A DNA stretch of 64,000 bases from Antedon mediterranea. Its lineage: Eukaryota > Echinodermata > Crinoidea > Comatulida > Antedonidae. Below, one piece after another: positions 1 through 13,225 of the stretch (the stretch's first letter is position 1; each line of letters starts with the position of its first letter). The translations under genes were made by a program, and so were the position numbers. The notes beneath the pieces are model-generated. The model had not been told where the DNA came from. It saw only the letters and a program-made list of their open reading frames with translations, and did no database searches. Location: contig NC_092676.1 of the NCBI RefSeq assembly GCF_964355755.1, forward strand, positions 2,958,288-3,022,287, in the 5' to 3' direction.

Positions 1-817
1 TGTTTGTTTTGCAATAGTTATACGGGTAGTTGAAAAAGTATATTTGTCTGTCTGCCACGAAGGTTAAAAGGATCCTTTAATAGAGGTCACACATATTAAT
101 AATAATAATGTTATATTAATTATATTATGTTATTATTTGTACAGAGCAAAAACATATACAATATTTTACCCTCCATTTGTTTATTTAATCAACTTTCTGA
201 AAGTCTAAAAAAACCCCTCTCCCACATCAAACCTGGGACCATTGGCGACCCCTTTTATCCATGCTAAATATCCCAATGGGCTTCTAAAAACCACCAAAGG
301 TCAAATTCACACATGTGCTTGGTCTGTAAATCTTGGGCCAAAATCAACAAAGGACCCTGGGATGAAAAGTCAATCTCACAGGATCAGAAACTTGATACTT
401 TCTTTAATTTTATGCTAGTTTGTCATGGTAACCAGCAGTTTCTAGATGTTTATCTATAGCATGCAGAAACCTAGACTGGTCCCATGTCTAGTTAGTCATC
501 ATGAATAGTATTCCGGGTTTTTTTTTTATGCCATGAAATATTATAATTACAAAGATAAACATGTCTGACTATATGAGTTTTTATACAACAAAATTAGAAC
601 TTTGGTTAATACGAGTATGCTAATTTGTATGCTAATGAGCTATGGTTGATATGAATAATGATATCATTTTACGCAAATGTAGCGTAAAGTATTAAGCGAA
701 GTGATTTTAAATTACTCTGGTTCTCCCTCTTTTATCTTTCCAGACTGATTTTAAATTTGTGTTATTATTGTTGAATAAAGATAGAAACCTGTTTTTGTGG
801 AGAATAAAAAAAAGAAA

Positions 818-1019
818 ACAGTAAAACCCCTAAAAATGGGACACCTTTGGGACCAAAAAAAGTGTCCCCTTAATATGGGTGACCCCAATACGGATGACCC
901 CAATATGGGTGACCCCTCAATGGGGGGAGGTCATAATGTTAACATATAATATATTGCCCTGTGTTTGATTCATTGAGGTGTCCCCTTAATAGAGTTGTCC
1001 CAAAAATGGAGGGTTTTTT
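818..1019. mobile_element. Family C element (CCTATTAAGGACACC type)
   Basis: The copy begins with ACAGTAAAACCCC and contains repeated 'GTCCCCTTAATATGGG' and 'GGTGACCCCAATA' motifs. Its right half mirrors the left, ending in GTCCCAAAAATGGAGGG, as expected for an inverted-repeat DNA transposon derivative. Relatives lie at 19832-20037 and 30237-30340. Boundaries are approximate. Confidence 0.45.
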
Positions 1020-1195
1020 GATTGGATCAAACTGTTTTTTATTTTCTCTCTCCCCTATGTTTACTAAGATTTAAGTACAGTACTTTTATATTTGTACTTT
1101 GATACCGCAATACTAATATTATCATTTATTGTTGGTTTTAGCATTGTTTGAACAACAGATTTATCGGTCAACATCAGTAAATGTAGCTACAGTTT

Positions 1196-1225
1196 ACGGT
1201 ATTGTAAACATGTTTACAATACCGT
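1196..1225. promoter_or_regulatory. 30-bp perfect palindrome with two forkhead-like sites
   Basis: The 30 bases read the same on both strands, centred on GTAAACATGTTTAC, and there is no spacer. Each half contains GTAAACA, the core bound by FOX transcription factors, arranged back to back. The seven-base core on both strands and the ACGGT/ACCGT ends are seen directly. A regulatory role is inference. It could instead be the tip of an inverted-repeat element. Confidence 0.3.
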
Positions 1226-1989
1226 TTATGTTTGCAGTTGTTTGATTTTTGTATTTGACTGTTAATCTGTCGGTGGAATAATCCTTGCGTAGAACAATTG
1301 ATTGGCATTACATCATCATTTCATCAACCGATTTTTACATTTTTACGACAGTGACAAATGAACGGGTTACACTTTTCATTGTGTACTAAATCAATTAGTG
1401 GAAATTAAATATTTTAAGATACCAAGAGATCAGTCAAAATTATTCTACTGAAGTTACTTGTGTCTGGAACAAGCAAAAAGACCGGTGTTCTGGGATAGGA
1501 CTAGCATAGCCTACAAGCCCCTCTTGAAAAATACATCATGTATAGTGTTACTGCAGCAACTACTTTTTTTACTGCAATAATGTATGATTTTAGTATGTTT
1601 CAAGGTAGCGGTTTCTGAGGTAGTCATTGTAATAAACATACTAAAAAAGGTTGCAGAATGATTGTCCAAAAACAGGTTGAAGAGTAAACAAAATGTATTT
1701 AACTGCAGTTAGAATAATGATGTTGACATTGTGCCTAAGCCCATTTTATTTCAAGTGTTCCAGCAGGTCGAGAGAGATGGTTCGAGCAAACACCAGATTA
1801 CAATTGGGTTGTTGTGTACATATGCTTCTGAATAAACATTAAGCCACCTACGTTTGAAATACTATGGTCAACTGAACTCCCTCCAAAATAGACACCACAA
1901 ATTTCCCAGTGGTCAATAGTTAAACTTCTATTTTACTGTAGGTTTTCAGTTGTTCCTGGGTACACGAAATAATAATACACATTAGCATA

Positions 1990-2140
1990 TACACTATCAA
2001 ACTTTATGCGACAAAAAAATGTGATGTGATCATATATGGACATGATGATGTCATATCACTACCATATTTGGGCATACCACTACCATAGTTGGGCTCATCA
2101 CACCTTATTGTCAAACTAGTTTGATAGTGTAGACAGAGCT
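1990..2140. mobile_element. MITE family A, copy 1
   Basis: The left end ACACTATCAAACTTTATG and the right end AGTTTGATAGTGTAGACAGA are inverted copies of the family A terminus. The outer left bases are missing. The interior has the family core ATATGGACATGATGATGTCA and the unit TATCACTACCATATTTGGGC. There is no coding capacity. Confidence 0.75.
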
Positions 2141-2737
2141 TAACACAGAATGAAAAAAACACAAGACAAATATTCAACTTTTTTTGTAAATATAATTTAA
2201 TAATGTTGCCAGTACATTTTAAATTATCAACCAAACGATGTTATCATTGGATTTTACAATTTCCGATTCTCAGATGGATAGCGAACTCCATATTGTATAT
2301 GTTTTCACTATTCACAGGAAATCCTGTGTTCCCTTCTGCACCACTACACATGGACAACAAAAACAATTTTTGTTACTATATTTAGATAATGTGAATCCTA
2401 ACTAATCAATATATTTGCACAGATATTCAATAAATTAAAAAATGGGTTGAATTTGTGAGATTCATCATACATGAATGATCATAAAATTATACTTATATCA
2501 AATAATAAAATAGCAATAAAATTATTATAATTAGATGCTACCTCTATTAAGGAACCATTTTAGGACCATATTTGCTGCTCTTTCTTTAGTTACAAAGCTA
2601 TGGTTAAACATGGCATCTAAACATAGAATCTGTATTAATTTATTAATGCATATACAAAATCTGAATCCCCAATTAAGGACCACTTTGGTTTGGGACAAGC
2701 ACCAATGATATTTTAAAGGTACACTGTATTTTATTTA

Positions 2738-2875
2738 AGCTTGGTTCCCACTAGGATGTAACGCAAGGACGTAAACGCAACGTAAACAAGTTGACCAATG
2801 ACAATCGACAGTTCCAATAATCTATCGCTTGTGATTGGTCAACTCACTTACGTTGCGTCTCTAGTGAGCACCAAT
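2738..2875. mobile_element. MITE family B, copy 1
   Basis: This is a full-length reference copy. It starts AGCTTGGTTCCCACTAG and ends CTAGTGAGCACCAATC, with internal inverted arms (GTTGACCAATGACAAT against GTGATTGGTCAACTCAC). The ACGCAACGTAA-type motifs on both arms define the family. It is non-coding and intergenic. Confidence 0.7.
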
Positions 2876-5152
2876 CATTAAAGACCAATAATGTTTAGGA
2901 CCACTACAACGAGGTCAAACAGTCATAAACAACCAACCTTCGAAAATATATAATTAATTTTTGAAATTGCAAATCATAATCCTGCATTAATAATAACAGA
3001 TTAATAGCTGTAGCATCAATTAATATAATTTATTCATAATTAGTAAAACAAAACCCCTCACACCTCATACTTTTGCAATTTGAAAATGGCCAATATAAAC
3101 TGCTTTAGATAATTGCTTTACCTATATGGTTTTCATTATGGTATTGCATATTGGTAATGACACCTTTATCATTTTATCACAAATAATATTCATTGAAACA
3201 GAATTTAAACAACTTTAAACAAGCTAAAATATTCTTGGTTAATTTTAAAAAATAAATAAATTTACATATACAAATTTCACAACTGGAAAAAAAAAATTAA
3301 AAAATTCCAGATCACTCTTTTCAAGATTCTGTAACAATTATATAAGAATAATTTGTGTTTAATGAAAGGAAACAAAAGTTATCTAATTTTGTTTTTCTAC
3401 ACTTTTTACACAAAAATCAAAGTTTTTCTAATATTTTTCCAATTAAAATAATATAGTAAATGAAAATCGGTAAACATGTGCAGTGGTGCAGATAAACAAG
3501 TTACGTTTGTTGTAGTTTTTATTTTACATTAAAATCTTTAGGCTTAATAATATTGCTGTTTCTCGTCTAGCAAATTGCATGATGGGAAACTTCTCCTTAA
3601 AAGGAAAACACCGTTTCTAACATTGAAGAAATCTTGTCTTCTTTTGAGTAGGGAGCTTTTTCTGTTTTTTTGTTGTTGACATCTCAGAATTTGTTCTTAA
3701 TGAATGATAAATTTAGAACGCACCAAATTGTAACTTTAAATTCATATTTTGTACATTTTCTACAGTGTCATCATCGAACAAGTCGTCTTATCTATTGTAA
3801 ATATTCAAATATAACAATAGAAATGATCGTCAATATCTGAATATGGACATTGCATCAAAACAAGTACTGTACCAAAGATAAGATAATAATTAATGCACTC
3901 TGTATTATATCTATTGTCAAATTACCTTACATCACTTTAAAAGGTATCCCTTTAAAATCAGTGTTTCCTATATGTTTACCCATTACAATGTAATTTTGCT
4001 ATCCGAGAAACATTTTTCTGCAACAATATATTTTGACAAAATTTAACATAATATATAATTTTCTGGAGATTAATTTCAAGACAAAACAAAAATAAACTTT
4101 ACATAACTTTACATAAATCTGTTTTTTCTATACAAAATAACCACCCTCTAGCATACTACATAAAGTCCTCTTTCACACTCTTTTAAACATTTTTTGTCGA
4201 TCCCTTTGGAGCAAAAATTTGAAAGCACACCGTGGTTAAAGAACTGTAAATAATAATAGTTGAAAGTATTTTACTGCAGTTACTGAAGTAATTCTAATAC
4301 TAATAATAATAGAATTACTTCATTATATGACCAGATTACCGATATTCTTTTGTATGTACAATAAACTTGTGCGTAACTTTTTAACTTTTAACTTTCTTTT
4401 CCAATGATTGTAATGTTGGTCAACCATTATTCTGTGTTTTGATCTGTTTTGTTGTTTATCATGTCAAATATTTTACACTAAAATACTCCATCATTCTTTT
4501 TTCAACTTTACTCAACGGTTTTTTTATATAAAATTGTATGCATAATCAACGTGGAAGTGAATTGAGGAATATGTATTCTTTTATAAACACAAACAATTCA
4601 CAAATCCCAAAAGCCTAAAAACAATTAAAATTAAATGCACCTAACTAATTAAAACTCCTAATTAACAAAAATCATTAGGATTTTTTTCTCGTTTTAATGT
4701 TATTAATTTTTTGAAAAGATGGGCTCTAATTAAAATAATTTAGAAATGAGTGCGACACCTATGCACAAAATTGTACACTATTTTTTGTAATTAATAACTA
4801 ATATTGTAACTTTATTTACTTTAAACAATGCTGTTAAACAATGGGGTCAAAATGGGTGTTTATTTGGCACTGTTGGCTCTCAGACCAGCTGTTGTGTTTG
4901 ACATTCAGGTTTGACCTTAGGTTAGGGGTCATATTGACAGTTCTCTACCAAATAGCATTATCCCAAAATAAATCTTAAATCATCAAAAATTATATAAAAT
5001 AGCTCCATTTGCATCACACACATGATTTTAACTTTAATATTTCCGATTCTTGAAATTTTAAGTATAAACTCACAAAATGTTTAACGATCATGTTTTTTAT
5101 ATACTTAAATCCAGGCTTTGGTTGTTGAGTCTTGCTTCCTGCACAAGACAGT

Positions 5153-6367
5153 TCATCTGCTCCCAGCGTTTACTTGTTTGTTCCCATGTACTTTCCCGTG
5201 GGCTTTCCCATGAGGCTTCTGTGGTATGTATTGACGCGGCGGTGGAATGTACGGCTTGGCTGAATAAACACATCCTTTTTCGTAAGTGTAAGTTGGAATG
5301 TATGAGTGAAACGTAACAATTGACTGTTGTTGTTCATAGTTAATCTGACGCTCAATGGTTGCTGCTTTTTCCGTGATTAATTGCAAGATCTGTCGTCGTT
5401 CGTGTCCCATGAGACAAACCGTACTTGAATCTACAACACGTCGCAAAATCAGCAGGTACCGATGTTTCATGACATTGTCCCCTTGAAAGTGCATTTGAAG
5501 GTAGGTTTCCAGTTTTTGTCGTTGCTGATTTAAGTCTTTGAAGTCGATGAAAAACCGAGAACACATATACCTCTCCAAAAACTTGATCTCCTTCGAGCTT
5601 TCTGGTTCGTAATTTAATGCTAACAGTTTACAATACTTCAAGAGACCGCCTCCTCGTATTTCTTCCGGACAACGAGTAGCGATAAGTCTGTGGTTTAAGT
5701 GTGCAAGCGCTTCAGTAAAGTCGCCATAAAGGCTCTCACCATAAACGGTTGGATAGAAGTGTTCGTACATGTAGATATCAGTGTCGGTGACTTTATAGAA
5801 ATTAAGTAGCTCATCGAGAATAATTTGAAAGGAGTCCACACTGAATTCAAACTGCCGTCGCATCTCGTCCACAAATTTCAACTCTACGTTCTTCCCCAAG
5901 TTGTTTGAGAGTGAGATAAGGCTCCACCTATCTTTGTCTGTAACCTTAAACATCTTGTTTACATAAGCTTCTTGCAAGACACAGTGCGACATACGCTCTT
6001 TACTTACACCCTCTGGTAGGAAATTAAGAAGTGACTCCAGCACAACTTCTCGAATGATACTCAAATTACGAGGGGCCGACAGGTCCACACGAAATATCAA
6101 ATCCAAGTCATTGAATGGAGTCCTGTTTGGATCCGAACTCAACACGAAGCTAGCAGCTCCTCCATTTAATCGGATACTATCAACAGCAACCCCTTCCCTT
6201 TCTAGTCTTTCTTGAACAATATCTACAAGGTCCAATAATTGAATTTCCAATGTTGGAAAGTTTCCCCTACCGTGTATCTGGATCGGCTCAATAAGTACAT
6301 GGTCTAGTCGTTCTACTTGGTCGTACGTTAAAACCTGCTTCAGACGATTCGGTGCTTTACTCGCCAT
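5153..6367 (-). CDS. TENT5: Terminal nucleotidyltransferase 5 (FAM46) non-canonical poly(A) polymerase
   Basis: The 404-aa protein is encoded in one uninterrupted exon. TENT5/FAM46 proteins are cytoplasmic non-canonical poly(A) polymerases that extend mRNA tails, notably of secreted-protein mRNAs. The nucleotidyltransferase signature is visible: LNGGAAS (residues 67-73), then the paired catalytic aspartates in NDLDLIF (D87, D89) and a third acidic region in NVELKFVDE (160-168). Other family blocks are HGRGNFPTLE, NFLPEGV, DRWSLISLSN, RQFEFSVDSFQIILD, EEIRGGGLLKY, LERYMCSRFFIDF and VCLMGHERRQ, all in the expected order. Length fits vertebrate TENT5A-D. The C-terminal 30 residues (prolines, then HGKAHGKVHG) are lineage-specific. 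The start is the first Met, shortly after a consensus acceptor (TTCCTTTACAG, cut at 6386/6387), which implies a 5' non-coding exon upstream. Which vertebrate paralogue is closest cannot be told; invertebrates usually have one. Confidence 0.95.
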   Translation of the reverse strand: MASKAPNRLKQVLTYDQVERLDHVLIEPIQIHGRGNFPTLEIQLLDLVDIVQERLEREGVAVDSIRLNGGAASFVLSSDPNRTPFNDLDLIFRVDLSAPRNLSIIREVVLESLLNFLPEGVSKERMSHCVLQEAYVNKMFKVTDKDRWSLISLSNNLGKNVELKFVDEMRRQFEFSVDSFQIILDELLNFYKVTDTDIYMYEHFYPTVYGESLYGDFTEALAHLNHRLIATRCPEEIRGGGLLKYCKLLALNYEPESSKEIKFLERYMCSRFFIDFKDLNQQRQKLETYLQMHFQGDNVMKHRYLLILRRVVDSSTVCLMGHERRQILQLITEKAATIERQINYEQQQSIVTFHSYIPTYTYEKGCVYSAKPYIPPPRQYIPQKPHGKAHGKVHGNKQVNAGSR

Positions 6368-7408
6368 AACGTTTGCTCAGTAACGACTGTAAAGGAAGAC
6401 AAATGAAAATATATTAAAAGTAAAGAAAACGTTTCCAGAAATTTCTTTACTTTACCAGCAGTACCACACAAACTCAACATATGCCGAGTGAATATATTTA
6501 CGAAACTGTCTCTCTCAGCTGTTTCTGATATCTAATGACCAGTTTACAGCATACTTGAATATATATATCAATCCGCCTTTAGTCGCCGTATGGACATCAC
6601 AAATTCGTTTCATTACAAGTAAAATTACATAATACCTATAATTAATTTGTTTAGATGTTTATGTTAGATACTATTAGGCTATCGTTTGTGATATCTTTGC
6701 TAGATTTCATCATATTTATGTCCTATTTTAGCAGTGGATCTGAAAATTCAAGGGCGGTGAACTCGATTGAAATGTCTCCTTATTGGCTGATTAGCTGTCA
6801 CGGTTTATAAGTGCATACTCAACAGGTCTGGGATTGCCTTACAATCTCGCAATCTGGGAATTCCAAATTATGAAATACTAATTCATTATATTAAATGTTC
6901 AAGTGTAGTTTTAAGGCAGGGTATTGCGATTGCTTTTGTACTTCATTCATTCTTGATGATTTAAGCAATTTATAACCAGCGGTTGTGGATGCACGAGATT
7001 CAAGTTTCTGAGACACTATGAGTTTTAATGATGAGGTAGTTACTACATAATTCATTTATTTGGAAAAAGAAATTAATCGTTTTGGTTGATTTCAAAATTG
7101 CTTTTTTTCAACGTCCTACGTAAACGTAAACTTACATCTTCTGTGGAGTTGTGTATTGTTATCTATATTTATTGTGAAATTGAGCATTCCATTCTAAACT
7201 CATAAATTTCGCTGACATAAGCAAAAACCAAGGTCTACTGAATTTAAAAAGAGGGCGGTAGACAGGTCAAGAATTTCGGGCATGAAGTTTTTTTTTCAAG
7301 GTCTGGTATAAAGACTAGCAAAACTTTTTAATAAAGATTGGCACGGAAATGGACAAATATTTAAAAAAATTTAATATATACTGAATAATTTAATAAGCAT
7401 CCGAAACA

Positions 7409-7537
7409 GACAAGGACGTGACGCAACGTAAGTGAATTGGCCAATCACAAGCGATGGATTATTCGAAATGTTGCTTGTCATTGGTCAAGCTTGCGTTGCG
7501 TTTACGTCCTTGCGTTCCGTTCTAGTAGGAACCAAGC
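7409..7537. mobile_element. MITE family B, copy 2
   Basis: The segment runs from ACAAGGACGTGACGCAACG to CTAGTAGGAACCAAGC, in inverted-arm organisation (GGCCAATCACAAGCGATGG against CATTGGTCAAGCTTGCG). The right terminus is intact (GGAACCAAGC, the complement of GCTTGGTTCC); the left terminus is lost. Confidence 0.65.
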
Positions 7538-8207
7538 TTTAGAAAACGATCGATTGACGTTTTTGAATTTGTTATCTTTGTACCATAAAGCTTTCGTCTC
7601 TTTCAAATCTGTATTTTAATGGTTATTGCCATCGACTGGCTGTCAATCTTCAACGTTAACATTCAGTTCTTTATTAATAATAAGTCCAAAGACTTTATCA
7701 GTTGATTTACGATCGTATCCGACCAATTTCAATAAAGCGCATTCAAATACTATATGGTTTTAAATAGAAACAGATTTTATTTTCAATGCACTCGCATATC
7801 ATTTATTATGTGCTCATCAACGATGACACGAATTGCTGACGTCATCAACGCGAAGATTAATCGTTTCGCTTGAAGAAATTAAATGAACCTATAAGTTATA
7901 TGCTTTTGTACAGTAACTGGTTGGGTACAGTAATGCCACCTGTTCTCGCGTATCGTTTGTTACATTGAATATCTATTTTTAAATCTTGGAAATTGCTGCT
8001 GTGGCTATGCAATTTATATTACATGTTACACGCTCTGTTCTCTATTGTACTTAGATACAATGTGCTTTATTAAATCGGTTTAGCATATCAAAGCGTGTGT
8101 GTTATAACGTTACACCAGGGAAGAATGAACTTACCTACACCGAATATACTAAAACTATTGGAGTTATATCGGAGTACATCGGAGTTAACGACAAGTCCGA
8201 GTACTGT

Positions 8208-8302
8208 AGCTTGTTTCCAAATTGGATGCGACGCAATGACGTAGGTGCAACCGATGGTTCATCGCGCCGTCATTGGTCAAATTACGTGCGGTTCGTCCAA
8301 TG
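8208..8302. mobile_element. MITE family B, diverged partial copy
   Basis: AGCTTGTTTCCAAATTGGAT resembles the family B left end, followed by GCGACGCAATGACGTAGG and the inward-facing CATTGGTCAAATTACG arm. The copy is diverged and its right end is unclear. Confidence 0.4.
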
Positions 8303-10380
8303 AGAAGCACCTTTTAACTCACATCGCTAGCTTAACTGCATTGCGTGTGAACATAATATCTTTCTTTACAGGTTTTAAAATTACAAATTCGCACGATTCG
8401 CGCGTTCACACTCTGTTTTCTATTAGTGTCACCGACTAGATTTACACCCAATTATAGAATAATTGAAACACTTTTAGAGGAGCTTTTCATGAATAAGCCA
8501 TTAACACATATAATACAATCAATTAAAAACGTCAGGGTGCTATTACAATTGCAATACAATGTAAATAAACGGGAAAAGAGTTGAAATTAACTCTGTTAAT
8601 CTCATTACGGATGTTTGCGTCATTCGTGTAAACGAGACCTAAGGATGAGGTAATTTGAATAGAAAGATTTAAACAATCATTGAATTCGATACAGGACATG
8701 GGTTTTCAATGTGAAAGAGTTGTTTTTGTTTAAACATTGCAATATTGTTGTTGCAAACTGACGATGGATTATATAACACTGTGAAACTAATTGTTAGAAT
8801 TGATATGTTGAAAGAAATAAGAACATATACCTAACACCGCAAATAAGTTATACAGAGTATATCCATTATTTTATCTGTGAAGCTGCGAAATTGAATTTGG
8901 CAATTCGGAAAAATTAAAACCTGAAAGGGCACTAAAATATTGATGGTGATAAGTGCTTTATAATATGGTATAGGCCTACAATACAATATGCATTGGAAAT
9001 CGAATTATACCTTAGCTTTTATAGGCCTGGACGTTATGTGTCTGTTTTATCCAACTGGTTTCGTTACACACAAATATTGCTTATTGTAGAGCTATTATAT
9101 TACTTTTTCTTACTTCAGGAGCAAATTGAATTTAATTAGGCTACTGCGCCACTGGCTATAGCTGTTGCAATTGTTTGTTTTCATACAGTGTATTTGAACA
9201 AAGTTTCTGATTATTAAGTAAGTTTGCATTTTTTCTGATTATTAAGTAAGTTTGCATTTGAATAAACAATCAGCATTATATTAGAAAGCGGATACAGACG
9301 ATAGAGTTTGTGGCGGGAGAAGGGGGATGTGGTCATAAAAAATCGGATTCATGGATAATAATAATAATAATGAAAGGATAAAAACAAAACAAAATTTAAA
9401 TGTTGTTCCGTAGTCGAATTCACTGTTTATATATAGATTAGATCTAGATACATCTAAAAAGGTGAATCGTATAACTTAAAATAACTATAAAGAAGTATGG
9501 TTGAGGTGACCATGCTGTATGCGTATTCGGCCTCCAGCCTCCAATTTTACTCTTTTCTTGTGTCGAATGCTACCGTACTTTCAATATGTGTAAAGTTCAG
9601 TTCAGTACACTAATATGACTATATTACATTATCCATTTATCACATACGATGTTCTATTAATTAGATATTATATATTATCTAAACTAAGAGACAAACAAGA
9701 TATAGATAACGGCTCATACGAACTTACCCGTGTCTGAATAAAATGTCCTTGTTGCTTGAATATTATTACTTTAGTGTTAAAGATGTATATCTCATATGGT
9801 TCCAGATGTTTCTATCTTCTTGCTTGCTACTCCGTATATTGTTGTTTATGTAATGAAAATTTCATTTTCATCTACAAACTCACGTAGGCGTACACAACAC
9901 GAATCATTTCTCAATGAGATGACGTCATGAACGCAAAATTATGACATCACAAGTGTAATTTACAAGTCTAACTGCAGCATTGGTTGATGAGATAGCACTT
10001 AGCACTTTGCATACTGCTACCGCCGATCATTTTCATATTGGCTATATTCTTCAGTGTATAAGTAGAGATTTCTTTTATCACCGGAAGGATACAGAATAGA
10101 AGATATGTTGCTGTTTATGAGAATTGTTTGATTGTGAAATTTAGTCAAATGTATTGCGCAATAATGAGAAATGTATACTCGTCGATTCAACGTTGTATTA
10201 TTAAACTTACTCATAACAATACTCTTACAGGTTAATCCTTTTTAAAGACTAGATTGGGAAGATGGGAGGACAGATGCACTTTTTAAAAGATATCTACGGA
10301 CCGCTCAAAGTAATATTTCGAAACTGAGAGAAACCCTTAAAACATTTACCTGTAAAAAAATACAGTATGATAATTGGTTC

Positions 10381-10520
10381 AAACTACTATGACGCAATAA
10401 GCAACGTACGCACAACGGTTTTTTTTTTATCACAGATCACGGATCTGTCGCTTGTGATTGGTCAAATTATTTACGTTGCTCGTACGTCCTTGAATTACGT
10501 TGCGCTTACGTCAGTGACGA
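10381..10520. mobile_element. MITE family B, diverged copy
   Basis: CAAACTACTATGACGCAATA and ACGTTGCGCTTACGTCAGTG form the outer arms. The inner arm CGCTTGTGATTGGTCAAATT is the most conserved family B segment. The termini are mutated. Confidence 0.45.
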
Positions 10521-11466
10521 CAAGAAAGATTAATTATTTTCACTCAACATTTTTTGTTATTATAATTAACATCAATTAAAAATTAATCAATTCTAAAAAT
10601 GTTCGCAACCTGCACTCTATAGATACGTTACGGATGTACTTTGCAGGTTTGTATTCCTCCTACGAATTTCCGCCGGAACAGTTTATAATTGAAGTTTGAC
10701 CCACGATTTTCTGGCGGAATAAGTTTATTAATTAAAAATGATTGTATGCCTACTCAGGTGTTTTTCGACTTAAGGCCAATTTACACAGACGAGCGGTAAC
10801 AGTAATACAAATATAGAATGTATGTTATTCCTTATGACCATTTAAACACAACGCGATAGATACAGATTCTATGTGGGACAAGCTATATACGGTTTTCCGC
10901 TCGTATGTGTATTTTTACCTTTACAGTGTTTACTACTTAATGCCAGCCCCTCCCCCACTCCCTATTTCTAAGCTTATATAGCAAGCCATGTGTAGGTCTA
11001 TTGAAAAATAGAAAAAAATATATTTTTCACAGGTGGGGACAAAATTTAGGCCTAGACTTCTTCGGGTAGAAGGATGGAACAACGAATTTGTTGCTCCAAT
11101 GTAGTAACAAGACGTGACTGGTTTCTCATAAAAATATGTCCGATTCATTCACAGCCGGAAGGGAAAAATCTCCCAATTGCTAGGACATTTTGACTTTGGG
11201 TGGGATGGGAATGGGATCAACACCTACGACACCAGCTTAATAGTATAGAAGGATAGAGCAGCTTAATTATTTGTTACATTATACTCCAATATATCAGACT
11301 ATCAGTATCTGAAAAAATATCATAGAAGCAACCGTTAAGCCCTAATAGTACAAATAGATAGACAATATGTCCGATTATTGTTATTCATTGCTTCAATCTA
11401 TTTCTGTATTGTTCCTGCATAAAGCGGTCAGATAATAATAGCACAGTCAGATAACCCACGCAATTA

Positions 11467-11524
11467 CGATCGATAATATTAATGTGTGACGTCACACAAT
11501 TAACCGGAAGTAAATTATCGATCG
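11467..11524. promoter_or_regulatory. Palindromic CRE nested in an inverted repeat, with an ETS site
   Basis: CGATCGATAAT (11467-11477) is repeated as its exact reverse complement at 11514-11524. Between them lies the 16-bp perfect palindrome TGTGTGACGTCACACA (11483-11498), a full cAMP-response element, followed by ACCGGAAGT (11503-11511), a strong ETS-family site. CREB/ATF and ETS pairs are typical of promoters and enhancers. No transcript start is visible, so this is an inferred regulatory element about 1.7 kb beyond the 3' end of BCKDHB. Confidence 0.35.
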
Positions 11525-13149
11525 CTGGCTGCTGCCTACGTAATTTATCAATGGCCTTCTTGTTTCGGTAACAGATTGTACATAATTACTACAAATATGT
11601 GTTTTACATTACTATGTTGTACATTTACAACATAAGGGTAAAACATACATTTTAATGGGATGGGAACTAATGTGTTAATGTGGTTTTAGTGGTATCTTTA
11701 ATGATAGGAACCAAATACGGATGTTGTTTTAATTTTTTTATTTATGTACTTTTCCATTACACAACAGTAGTTTTACGATTGTCCCTATTGACAAACTAGC
11801 TATAAATATAAATGCTACTAAATATATCAAAATAATTAATTATCAAGATTATATTTGCATTTTGAGAACCTTTTTTTGCATTGTTGCCACAGCTGGTGGC
11901 CTATTGTTTGTGTTTTTGGAAATAAAAAAAAATTATTAGGCCTATGTGAATGAATGTCAATAAAAATAATAATATTCAGCATGTTTAAGGTTCATACTAA
12001 TCTACCCCCGATATCACCCGGAAGGATTTCATGACATAAAATTATCAAGATGCTAAATTATATTTAATGTTATTGTGATTTTTAATTGTATTAATGTGAA
12101 AAACTGTCAAAATACTGATTAGGTGGTTTATTCCGAAACTCAATACCGCCCTCTGTGATAACGTCATGCTTTGTGGCGTTGAACGCGTTCAATACGTTGT
12201 ATGACGCGAGATATTTTTTCTGGTCAGAGCGAATATTAAGTAAATTAATAGAAAAAAAAAAAACGACAAGTCAGATTTTCATAGTTTTTGCTTTATTGCA
12301 TCATTATCTCTGCAAATCAAATCAAATAAACATTTTATTATTATCGAGGATTTATTATTTATATGTTTATAAAATGCATATCATTACACAGTTGAACAAA
12401 TTAACTGTGGGTTGTCCCTGGTCCAATTGTCTCACTACCGAACAATAAAAGTCCATGGAGGTATGAACCTCCACGAAAAGACCAGCACAAATCAAAGGCC
12501 GATCGACTCAGGGCATAATTTACAAATGGTCCTCAGAAAAATATTCGGCAAGACTATGTATGCAGTTGGTTTACAACTAGGCAGGTTTACTTACAGTACA
12601 GGTTGGGGTTCTTTACTATTACAGCACATTGCAAAATGTGTACCCCAACTCATTATATAAAAATAAATCTAAAAGAACATACCCGCACTTATAAATAAAC
12701 ATTAAATAATCTGGAAAAAGTGACAAATATACTATTGTTGTATAAATATTTTAAATGCTATCTGTTAAATAATATAAACTGACACACTATAGCATTTTCC
12801 GTATTGAACTAGGGCGATGGTCACTTTTCACTAATACCATTTATTTTGAATATGTCAAATATTCATGAACCAAGATTTAGAGAAAAAAAAACCTAATAAA
12901 ACTAATGCATCATGGTTTTTATACACATGATTACAATATTGAAGGTAAACAAGCATGTTCAAAATCCATGTTCTTGGCTGAATTATGATACAGTAATATA
13001 CAATATATCAGACTTCCAGTATCTGAAACAAAGGATAAATTAAGCATCTTATTAAAATTAATCTTTATATTTTGCTGTATTTGAGTTATTATAAATTGAG
13101 ATATACAGTGATGATTTCAAGTCTTGTTTTTAGGTCACTACAAAAATGC

Positions 13150-13225
13150 TGGTATTGTGACCAAACCAGATTTGAACCCAAGAATTGGTAGGCAAGCATG
13201 TCAACCACTACAGTGCATATACATC
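13150..13225 (-). repeat. tRNA-derived SINE-like segment
   Basis: Read on the minus strand, TAGTGGTTGACATGC is an A-box-like and GGGTTCAAATC a B-box-like internal polymerase III promoter, spaced as in a tRNA. A clean cloverleaf cannot be drawn, so this is a tRNA-derived repeat or pseudogene rather than a functional tRNA. Confidence 0.35.

Larger units (their letters stand above)
1..5152. other. Gene-free AT-rich stretch downstream of TENT5
   Basis: I see no coding exon here on either strand; the few short open frames have no recognisable content. The stretch lies 3' of the minus-strand TENT5 gene, so its right-hand part (roughly 4.1-5.15 kb) probably includes that gene's 3' untranslated region. 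It also holds a family C element (818-1019), a family A element (1990-2140), a family B element (2738-2875) and a 30-bp perfect palindrome (1196-1225). The rest is unremarkable AT-rich sequence. Confidence 0.6.
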
